Shown: in pieces, positions 1 to 4,863 of the stretch
Numbering within the stretch: the first letter of the stretch is position 1
How the letters are laid out: every line of letters begins with the position of its first letter
Made by a program: the position numbers and the translations under genes
Notes under the pieces: generated by a model
Database searches by the model: none
The model's input: the letters and a program-made list of their open reading frames with translations, nothing else
Told to the model about the DNA's origin: nothing
From: Dehalococcoidia bacterium
GTDB taxonomy: Bacteria; Chloroflexota; Dehalococcoidia; SZUA-161
Direction: 5' to 3'
Assembly (NCBI GenBank): GCA_014859215.1
Contig: JACUUS010000102.1
Coordinates: forward strand, 1-8,504
DNA: 8,504 nucleotides

Positions 1-23
1 ACTATCCTTTTTGGAGGAGCGCT

Positions 24-290
24 ATGAACGCAAATGAAGTACTTCAACGATGGCCCGAGGAGACGAGGGAAGCTGCACTTCGAGCCAGGGCGGAAGACGG
101 CAGATCCCGATACAAGGTTGCTGTCGGATGCGGATTTGAACGCTGCTATCGAAGAAGGCAGGGCCAAAGCTGGTATAAGCTGACCGGTGACCAGATAAGG
201 CCTGGTGAAGGTGGGCTTGGTGGAATTCGTTTTCAGTATTTGGGAAATAAGCCCGAAACCGGCAAAATAGTGACTGCATTGGGGGGTTGA
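24..290 (+). CDS. Uncertain small hypothetical ORF (88 aa) upstream of chaB
   Basis: I do not recognise this protein. It opens at an ATG placed 6 bases after a GGAGG motif (13-17), and its stop lies 2 bases before the chaB start, which would suit a two-gene operon. Against it, the product is rich in Arg and Gly and looks low in structure after about residue 30. A second reading of the same DNA, 34-183 in another frame (49 aa, starting MKYFNDGPRR and ending EEGRAKAGIS), has a more protein-like C-terminus and a higher share of G/C in third codon positions. Its ATG is 16 bases from the GGAGG, which is too far for normal initiation. Either one frame is real, or the locus is a frameshifted gene starting in the first frame and continuing in the other. 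The antisense strand is also open here, so an open frame alone proves little. Confidence 0.3.
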   Translation: MNANEVLQRWPEETREAALRARAEDGRSRYKVAVGCGFERCYRRRQGQSWYKLTGDQIRPGEGGLGGIRFQYLGNKPETGKIVTALGG

Positions 291-292
291 TC

Positions 293-523
293 ATGCCTTA
301 TGAAAGGGTGGAAGACCTACCGGGAAGTGTGCGTGAAAAATTGCCCGAGCACGCTCAGCATATATACTTGAATGCCTACAACAGCGCCTGGGAGGAGTAC
401 AAGGACCCGGAGGAAAGGCGCGGGGATGCCTCAAGAGAAGAGACAGCTCACAAGGTGGCCTGGGCAGCGGTGAAGCAGAAGTACCACAAGGATGACCAAA
501 CTGGTTTATGGGAACGCGATTAA
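293..523 (+). CDS. chaB: ChaB family protein (putative cation transport regulator)
   Basis: This 76-residue protein matches the ChaB family along its full length. It begins MPYERVEDLPGSVREKLPEH, has the family pattern HAQHIYLNAYNSAWEEYKD in the middle, then the highly typical SREETAHKVAWAAVKQKY block and a short polar tail. E. coli ChaB is encoded next to the ChaA Na+(Ca2+)/H+ antiporter and is named as its regulator, although its biochemical role is poorly established. No antiporter gene is visible here. The ATG at 293 is chosen because it gives the family N-terminus and follows a G-rich stretch (281-286) by 6 bases. A TTG six bases further upstream would add only two residues. Free-standing chaB genes near stress-associated small proteins are common in soil and environmental bacteria, so a stress-related cytoplasmic role is a reasonable inference. 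Confidence 0.9.
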   Translation: MPYERVEDLPGSVREKLPEHAQHIYLNAYNSAWEEYKDPEERRGDASREETAHKVAWAAVKQKYHKDDQTGLWERD

Positions 524-528
524 GCAGG

Positions 529-569
529 CGAAAGAAAAGGGCCAGGAAGTCCTGACCCTTAACCTTTCG
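529..569. terminator. Hairpin between convergent genes (possible bidirectional terminator)
   Basis: A long imperfect inverted repeat lies 5 bases after the chaB stop and 7 bases before the end of the convergent DUF2795 gene. The outer arms are CGAAAG / CTTTCG, the inner arms AAGGG / CCCTT and CAGG / CCTG, closed by a 4-base AAGT loop. Neither side has a clear run of T, so it is not a textbook intrinsic terminator. Its position between two convergent stop codons supports transcription termination or 3'-end protection. Confidence 0.5.
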
Positions 570-576
570 TAGTGAC

Positions 577-831
577 CTAGTGCTTCATCTTGCCGAATTC
601 TTGCTCCACGTCCGTGGGGAAACGGTATTCCCTTTCGGGGAGCTTCTCCATAAAGGACATGACGTTCTCCGGCGCGCCCATTTTCCTGGCATGGTCGACC
701 AGTTTCTGCCTGTTAGCGGGGTAGTCCATGCCTTTCAGGTAGACTTGAATCTGTGCCGCACTTACTTTTTCACTGCGGAGCGCAGCCTCTCCGCCTCTCT
801 GGCCGCCTCTAACGGCTGGGTCTTCTGACAT
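577..831 (-). CDS. DUF2795 domain protein, tandem copy 1
   Basis: An 84-residue acidic-and-basic small protein with no signal peptide or membrane segment. Residues about 24-78 form a DUF2795 domain: the signature YLKGMDYPANRQKLVDHAR, then GAPENVM, then LPEREY, which is the usual order in this family. The molecular function of DUF2795 is unknown; members are small cytoplasmic proteins. The N-terminus (EDPAVRGGQRGG) looks like part of the Gly/Lys-rich motif of KGG/Con-10-type stress proteins, but this is only resemblance. The ATG at 831 follows AGGAGG by 6 bases. It is the most downstream of three tandem paralogues on the minus strand. By hand alignment about 65 of 83 positions match copy 2. 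It ends facing chaB across a hairpin. Confidence 0.85.
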   Translation of the reverse strand: MSEDPAVRGGQRGGEAALRSEKVSAAQIQVYLKGMDYPANRQKLVDHARKMGAPENVMSFMEKLPEREYRFPTDVEQEFGKMKH

Positions 832-854
832 TGTGTTCCTCCTATCCTTGCTGG

Positions 855-1118
855 TTACGTGGAGACTAACTTCATCTTTCCAAACTCTTCCTCGACATGG
901 TTGGGCCTGCCATACTCTCTTTCGGGAAGTCTCTCGAGATAATGCATGACGTTCTCTGGAGCGCCCTGGGCTCTCGCATGGTCCACGATCCGCTGTCTCG
1001 TTGCGGGGTAATCCATGCCTTTGAGATAGACCTGTATTTGAGCCGCACTTACCTTTTCGCTCCGCAAAGAAGCCCGCCCACCTTTTTGTCCGCCTCTAAC
1101 TGCCGGGTCTTCGGTCAT
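855..1118 (-). CDS. DUF2795 domain protein, tandem copy 2
   Basis: An 87-residue paralogue of its two neighbours. It has the same layout: N-terminal EDPAVRGGQKGG, then the nearly invariant block RSEKVSAAQIQVYLKGMDYP, then VDHAR, GAPENVM, LPEREY and EFGKMK. It differs by a four-residue C-terminal extension (LVST) and by substitutions mostly in the helix after VDHAR. The ATG at 1118 has an AAGGAGG seven bases upstream. The gap to copy 1 is only 23 bases, so both are probably on one transcript. The gene function is unknown. The strong ribosome site and duplicated copies suggest a protein needed in quantity, which is inference. Confidence 0.85.
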   Translation of the reverse strand: MTEDPAVRGGQKGGRASLRSEKVSAAQIQVYLKGMDYPATRQRIVDHARAQGAPENVMHYLERLPEREYGRPNHVEEEFGKMKLVST

Positions 1119-1156
1119 ATGGATTCCTCCTTATGACTGTGCTCGAAGCATTGACG

Positions 1157-1396
1157 TTACTTGAGTTTGCCGAACTCTTCCTGGACCTCATTTGGCCTGG
1201 TGTACGTCCGCTCGGGAAACCGGGTGATAAAGGACATCACGTTTTCGGGGGCATTGTTAGACCTTGCATGGTCTACGAGTTGTTGTTTATTGACGGGGTA
1301 ATCGATACCTTTAAGGTACACCTGTATCTGAGCTGCGCTGACTTTTTCGCTGCGGGTAGAGGCTTGTCCTCCTTTGCGCGCAGGATCTTCTGCCAT
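1157..1396 (-). CDS. DUF2795 domain protein, tandem copy 3 (most diverged)
   Basis: A 79-residue member of the same family and the first gene of the triplet in transcription order. It keeps RSEKVSAAQIQVYLKGIDYP, VDHAR and APENVMSF but is more diverged: GID for GMD, a shorter N-terminal linker (DPARKGGQAS) and FPERTY for LPEREY. The shorter N-terminus contains a KGGQ motif, closer to the KGG stress-protein repeat than in the other copies. The ATG at 1396 is preceded by a perfect ten-base Shine-Dalgarno. It lies 38 bases upstream of copy 2 and probably shares its transcript. Its function is unknown. A general stress role is suggested only by the company of ChaB and hemerythrin-like genes. Confidence 0.85.
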   Translation of the reverse strand: MAEDPARKGGQASTRSEKVSAAQIQVYLKGIDYPVNKQQLVDHARSNNAPENVMSFITRFPERTYTRPNEVQEEFGKLK

Positions 1397-1850
1397 AGCT
1401 TCACCTCCTTCCTCAATGGTGACACGATCCGTCCCTCACCGGGTGTCTATCTAATCCTACCAAGTCCTTATTTCTTTGAAATCCGCAAGCGTACCTAATT
1501 ATGTTTAGTTGTCCCCCAAGTTTGACGCTATAGTTACCTACTACCTGAGTCATGTGGTGTCGGACGTTAACACGGATAGCTGAAAGGAACTGGCCCCCGT
1601 CCTGCGCGATCCCAGCTAAGCAAAGAGGCGCTTCAGACAGACCATTGGCCGGATGTGTTAGCGATCGTGGTGGTTACGGCGATATGGCGTCCGACCATCA
1701 AATCGTATTTCAGGTAGAGGTGTTCCCAGGAAGATTAGGTATGCATACGAATAGCCAAACCGGAAGCCAGCCTGTACGATGAATCTGCCAAAGCGGGTCG
1801 GCAGGACCGAAGTGGGAAAGATCGAGAACTGTACCAGGAGGGGGCTCAAA
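1397..1850. other. Gene-poor region between divergent DUF2795 and HHE genes
   Basis: About 450 bases separate the divergently read DUF2795 triplet and the hemerythrin-like gene, so promoters for both must lie here. I found no convincing -35/-10 pair. On the minus strand a CATAAT-like element near 1500 could serve as a -10, but it lacks a good -35. There is a perfect 10-base palindrome, GTATGCATAC, at 1739-1748 that could be a dimeric operator or chance. Open frames across 1552-1850 on either strand have odd composition and no recognisable domain, so I do not call them. No tRNA, repeat array or insertion-sequence end is visible. Confidence 0.5.
1401..1410 (-). promoter_or_regulatory. Perfect ten-base Shine-Dalgarno of DUF2795 copy 3
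   Basis: Read on the minus strand this is AAGGAGGTGA, complementary without mismatch to the usual 3' end of 16S rRNA. It ends 4 bases before the ATG. It fixes the start of copy 3 and suggests very efficient translation of the first gene of the triplet. Confidence 0.7.
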
Positions 1851-2297
1851 ATGGCACACGAAGACTTTTTCCGGCAACTTCGAACGGAACATTCCGAAGT
1901 GAAAAGCATTATCCAGCAAATCATGCAGTCATCAGACAAGGAACAGAAGTTTATGACCCTGAAGCGGGAGCTGATGCCGCACATGAAGGGCGAAGAGGCA
2001 GTGTTCTATCCACCTCTCAAGCAGAACCCGGAGACCAGGATGGATGCTCTGGAGGCAATCGAGGAGCACCATGCCGCGGAGATGACATTGAATGAACTGG
2101 ACTCGATGCCGAAGAACCAGGACGAGTGGACGGCGAAACTGATGGTACTGAAAGACATGCTTGAGCATCATATCGAGGTAGAAGAGGGCAAGATCTTTGA
2201 CAGCGCGCGCAGCGTCATACCTGAGACCCAGGCAGAAATGCTGCTCAAGAACTATATGCAGGAAAAGGAGAAGATCAGCTCGACGCTGGCCAGGTAG
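1851..2297 (+). CDS. Hemerythrin-like HHE domain protein
   Basis: A 148-residue soluble protein, the normal size for a single hemerythrin-like four-helix bundle. Candidate di-iron ligands follow the HHE pattern: H14 in helix 1, H44 with E48 (HMKGE), H73 with E77 (HHAAE), and H107 with E111 (HIEVE). The family binds O2 or reacts with reactive oxygen or nitrogen species, or serves as an iron sensor or store. A sensing or detoxifying role in an anaerobe is inference. The frame is open 24 codons further upstream, but the ATG at 1851 is chosen because it follows AGGAGG (1836-1841) by 9 bases and starts right at helix 1 (MAHEDFFRQLRTEHSEV). It stands alone on the plus strand and converges with the CooC-like gene. 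No DNA-binding or membrane part is present. Confidence 0.9.
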   Translation: MAHEDFFRQLRTEHSEVKSIIQQIMQSSDKEQKFMTLKRELMPHMKGEEAVFYPPLKQNPETRMDALEAIEEHHAAEMTLNELDSMPKNQDEWTAKLMVLKDMLEHHIEVEEGKIFDSARSVIPETQAEMLLKNYMQEKEKISSTLAR

Positions 2298-2320
2298 GGA
2301 CTGCAAAGTCACAAACAGCG

Positions 2321-2347
2321 AACCGGCAGGCAGGCGGTCTGCGGGTT
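2321..2347. terminator. Weak hairpin between convergent HHE and cooC-like genes
   Basis: Arms AACCGGCAG (2321-2329) and CTGCGGGTT (2339-2347) pair with one mismatch around a 9-base loop. It starts 23 bases after the HHE stop and overlaps the stop codon of the converging gene. There is no T-run on either side. It may help terminate both transcripts, but the evidence is only pairing and position. Confidence 0.35.
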
Positions 2348-3146
2348 ATCCTGTGTGCCACCGTAGGATGAAACGTTCTGCAATCTGGCGAGCAGCCTGG
2401 AGGCCGGGTGAATCAGCGGGCAGCGTCGTAATTGGCTGGCCCATCAAATCACGATGTGCGATGTTGCTGTCGAGCGGAACGTAACCCATGACTTCCAGTC
2501 CCACCACCCGGGCGGAGTCTTCCAGTAATTTCCGATTGTCCTGCACTCTGTTGTAGACCAGCCCCAGCCGCTCACAGTTAATTACTTTCTCGTCCGTAAC
2601 GAGGCTCTTCACGATACGCGCGGTTTCTATGCCCCTGGATGTGGCGTCGCTCACGATAATGAGAAGGCCGATATCGCGTATCACCTGCCTGTTAAGCTGC
2701 TCGAGGCCGGCTTCTCCGTCGATAAGAATAGTGTCGAAGCTGCCCGAAAGACTCGCGATCGCTGCGCGAAGCAAGTCGTTGACGGGGCAGTAGCATCCGA
2801 GTGTCTCCGTACGGCCCATGGCGAGGACCGCGTAATTTTGACTTTCCATGAGAGCTTCGAGCACCATGTAGTCAAGAGTATTGACAAGGCTGGCGGTCTT
2901 TTCCGGATCGCTTCTGCGCGCGGTCCTTATTATGTCTTCGCGGACCTGTCCCATGGTGCGTTTCACACGCACTCCGAGGGTGGCTGGGAGGCCCATGGCC
3001 GGGTCGGCATCAATGAGTAGCAAACGGCCTGCCCGGCCGCTTTGAGCCAGGATATTCGCCAGCATCGCGGTTAGAACCGTCTTTCCCACGCCTCCCTTTC
3101 CGCAAACAGCGATCAGCTTCCTGGCAGTACCTGCTTCTGCGCTCAT
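2346..3146 (-). CDS. cooC: CooC-like nickel-insertion / maturation ATPase (MinD/ParA family)
   Basis: A 266-residue P-loop ATPase of the SIMIBI class. A deviant Walker A, KGGVGKT (17-23), follows a short N-terminal strand. The A' motif is LLLIDADP (42-49) and the Walker B-like strand is ILIDGEAG (140-147). Residues 117-120 are GCYC, so C118 and C120 form the C-x-C motif that in CooC1 of Carboxydothermus coordinates metal at the dimer interface, followed by PVNDLLR as in the family. Known members use ATP hydrolysis to help load nickel into CO dehydrogenase or acetyl-CoA synthase. No CODH gene is visible, so the natural client is the ACS-like protein encoded just before it: the ATG overlaps that gene's stop codon (ATGA), which indicates translational coupling. 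A GAGGTG lies upstream. It is the last gene of the operon. A maturation role for the neighbouring reductase is an alternative. Confidence 0.87.
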   Translation of the reverse strand: MSAEAGTARKLIAVCGKGGVGKTVLTAMLANILAQSGRAGRLLLIDADPAMGLPATLGVRVKRTMGQVREDIIRTARRSDPEKTASLVNTLDYMVLEALMESQNYAVLAMGRTETLGCYCPVNDLLRAAIASLSGSFDTILIDGEAGLEQLNRQVIRDIGLLIIVSDATSRGIETARIVKSLVTDEKVINCERLGLVYNRVQDNRKLLEDSARVVGLEVMGYVPLDSNIAHRDLMGQPITTLPADSPGLQAARQIAERFILRWHTG

Positions 3147-3928
3147 TGTTCACCTCGGGGCCTGTTCACGCGTTTGCGCACGGTTATCACTTCCTTTATC
3201 TCGTCGCAGACTGATTTGTCGGTACAGGAGCTGCAGTCCCAGCCGGTTGTACACTCCAGAATATCGTAACCTTTCGCCAACCACACCTGCCTCAGAATAT
3301 CCTTGCTGATCTTCTGTACCTGCTCAGCGATAGGGGCCAGCCGTTCGACGTCCTTCTTGCTGGAGGTAACAAAGACCGCTTCAAACGCCTGAATTCCAGG
3401 TACCTGGGACTTGTAGATAAGGGCGAACGCTTGGCCCAGAGATTTGAAATCGAAGCCCTGCTTGGCGGCAGCGTTGCTGACCCTGGCCCACATGCTCTGA
3501 GGTTTGCTCCTGAGCATGTAGCCCTCTATCTGGTCGGCGATGAACTGCTGCTGCTCCAGTCTGGTCTTGTCTGCATCAGTCAAAGCCTCTCCTGCGATCA
3601 GCAGTACCTGGCCGAACGGCAGGCTTGCCCCCCGTGATTCAGGGATATCTGATCCGACCAGGGTCATATTGCCATCGTCGACCATCGAAGTCTTGTCGGT
3701 CCAGACAACGAATGAACATGAGCCGGCTTCCGGATTGCCCAGTTCAACAAAGGTATCGCTTCTCATTATTATATCCCTGCTGGCCCCAGGTCCTACCCGG
3801 ACCGGCAGGTGTTCTTGTATGCCGTTGAGCGAGGTGTGACAGCGAAATAGTCTTACCTGCCTCTGTCCCTGCCGCATATCATCAACGTACTCACGTATCT
3901 TGCCGAGGTATGCATCGAGTAGCGACAC
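3143..3928 (-). CDS. Stand-alone acetyl-CoA synthase A2-domain-like protein with four-Cys tail
   Basis: A 261-residue protein resembling the middle of acetyl-CoA synthase (AcsB/CdhC). From memory of Moorella AcsB, query residues about 42-205 line up with its A2 domain: LPVRVGP with LPINFGP, FVELGN with YVEMGG, DGNMTLVGSDI with DGKIEVIGPDI, SLPFGQVL with KLPLGILV, and WARVSNAAAKQGFDFKSLGQ with WLRVSKDAVAKGFRFKNYGE. The A1 domain is absent. So is the rest of A3 with its C-G-C nickel site. Instead the chain ends soon after C226, C232, C235 and C241 (C-x5-C-x2-C-x5-C), which could bind an Fe-S cluster and sit roughly where AcsB's cluster cysteines begin. ACS activity is therefore unlikely; a corrinoid/Fe-S-partner or scaffold role is possible. 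The GTG start at 3928 follows AGGAGG by 7 bases. It is coupled to the CooC-like gene by a 4-base overlap. Confidence 0.75.
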   Translation of the reverse strand: MSLLDAYLGKIREYVDDMRQGQRQVRLFRCHTSLNGIQEHLPVRVGPGASRDIIMRSDTFVELGNPEAGSCSFVVWTDKTSMVDDGNMTLVGSDIPESRGASLPFGQVLLIAGEALTDADKTRLEQQQFIADQIEGYMLRSKPQSMWARVSNAAAKQGFDFKSLGQAFALIYKSQVPGIQAFEAVFVTSSKKDVERLAPIAEQVQKISKDILRQVWLAKGYDILECTTGWDCSSCTDKSVCDEIKEVITVRKRVNRPRGEQ

Positions 3929-3942
3929 CGCGAGTCCTCCTG

Positions 3943-3990
3943 AAAAAATTGAGGGGCCCTAACGTCTCCGGGGCGTAGGGCCCTCCAATT
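3943..3990 (-). terminator. Intrinsic terminator / attenuator inside the operon
   Basis: On the minus strand, AATTGGAGGGCCCTA (from 3990) pairs with TAGGGCCCCTCAATT (to 3947): 13 Watson-Crick pairs, one G-U and one mismatch, with a further short CG stem and a loop of about 9 bases. A run of six T (3948-3943) follows at once. This is a textbook Rho-independent terminator shape. It lies 38 bases after the activase stop. One base after the T-run comes the AGGAGG of the ACS-like gene. No promoter fits between the hairpin and that gene, so downstream expression must come from read-through, RNA processing, or a promoter upstream of the hairpin. Confidence 0.8.
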
Positions 3991-4028
3991 ACAGAGATAG
4001 GCCGTTATGACAGCTTTGAGAAGCCCGT

Positions 4029-4817
4029 TCAAGACCGCTTGGCCAGTTTTTCTCCCGCAATTATCGCCGCCCCGACTGCCCCGGCGATCTGCGGGTCTTC
4101 GGACAGCTTTTTCACCGATACACCGAGTTTGATTTCCAGAGCCTTGACCAGACCCTCGTTCTTGGCGCAGCCGCCTGTTATGGCGGCATCTTCAATGAGT
4201 CCCACTTTCCGGACCATTGAGCTGAGCCTACCGGCTATCGAATTATGCAGGCCCGCCACGATGTCTGGCAGGTCCGTTCCCTCGTTCACCAGGGTAATGA
4301 CCTCCGACTCTGCGAACACACTGCACTGGCTCGTAATGCTGGACGGTTTCTCGCCGCGAAGCGAAAGCTCGGACAGGCCTTCCAGCCCGCAGTCAAGCAC
4401 CCTCGCCATTGCCTCGAAGAACCTGCCTGTACCGGCAGCGCACCTGTCATTCATGACGAATTCTATGACTTTGCCGTTTGCGTCTATAGACATGACCTTG
4501 CAGTCCTGGCCGCCTATATCCACAACGGTTCTCACTGTGGGGCACATCCATTGAGCGCCGCGCGCATGACAGGTAATCTCCGAGACGTTCTCACTGGCGA
4601 AAGGCACTTTCAGCCGGCCGTATCCCGTGCCAATGATGAACTGCAGTTCATCAAGTGAGGACAGGCCTGCCTTGCCAAGCGCCTGGTCCATAGCCTTGCG
4701 TGCGGTCACTTCGGGCCGGGTGGTCGACGAGATGATTACGTAGGACACGATTCTGCCGTTTTGCATGATGACGGCTTTGCCTGTAGCAGAGCCGACGTCA
4801 CAGCCTCCAACCAACAT
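4029..4817 (-). CDS. ATP-dependent activase of 2-hydroxyacyl-CoA dehydratase / benzoyl-CoA reductase (HgdC/BcrA/BadF family)
   Basis: A 262-residue ASKHA-fold ATPase, the usual length for HgdC-type activators. The phosphate-binding loop is DVGSATGK (7-14). GTGYGR (63-68), SEITCHARGA (79-88) and DIGGQDCK (100-107) follow, and the adenosine region has TGGCAKN near residue 215. C126 (in NDRCAAGTGRF) and C165 (in TSQCSVFAES) are 39 residues apart, as in HgdC, where the two cysteines from each monomer hold one [4Fe-4S] cluster between the subunits. The protein should hydrolyse ATP to drive one-electron transfer at low potential to its partner subunits. Only one activase gene is present, pointing to a homodimer as in dehydratases rather than the BcrA/BcrD heterodimer. 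The ATG at 4817 follows GAGAGGAG. It lies 46 bases after the preceding subunit gene. Confidence 0.93.
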   Translation of the reverse strand: MLVGGCDVGSATGKAVIMQNGRIVSYVIISSTTRPEVTARKAMDQALGKAGLSSLDELQFIIGTGYGRLKVPFASENVSEITCHARGAQWMCPTVRTVVDIGGQDCKVMSIDANGKVIEFVMNDRCAAGTGRFFEAMARVLDCGLEGLSELSLRGEKPSSITSQCSVFAESEVITLVNEGTDLPDIVAGLHNSIAGRLSSMVRKVGLIEDAAITGGCAKNEGLVKALEIKLGVSVKKLSEDPQIAGAVGAAIIAGEKLAKRS

Positions 4818-4863
4818 GTGAACTCCTCTCAGGCCATGTGTTGAAGAGCGTCAACCGTGATCC

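Larger units (their letters stand above)
577..1396 (-). repeat. Tandem triplication of a DUF2795 gene
   Basis: Three consecutive genes of 80-88 codons on one strand are recognisably copies of each other. Each unit carries its own AGGAGG-type ribosome site and a short spacer (23 and 38 bases). Copies 1 and 2 are the closest pair and copy 3 is further away, so the likely history is an older duplication followed by a more recent one. The block from RSEKVS to DYP is almost unchanged in all three, while the C-terminal half and the first 15 residues vary. All three reading frames are intact, so the copies appear to be maintained. Confidence 0.85.

Noticed and set aside
22..294. Minus-strand open frame opposite the small ORF
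   Set aside because: It lacks a ribosome site, has odd composition and mirrors the plus-strand frame. It looks like a shadow.
1133..1498. Plus-strand frame over DUF2795 copy 3
   Set aside because: It is antisense to a clear domain protein and has no homology that I recognise.
1552..1782. Plus-strand frame in the gene-poor region
   Set aside because: It has no ribosome site before its ATG, a composition unlike its neighbours and no recognisable domain.
1779..1850. N-terminal extension of the HHE protein from an ATG at 1779
   Set aside because: The good AGGAGG is at 1836-1841, and the family helix begins right at the 1851 ATG.
4039..4658. Long plus-strand frames opposite the activase
   Set aside because: The minus strand carries a fully conserved activase with all motifs. 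The antisense frames are by-products of its codon use.
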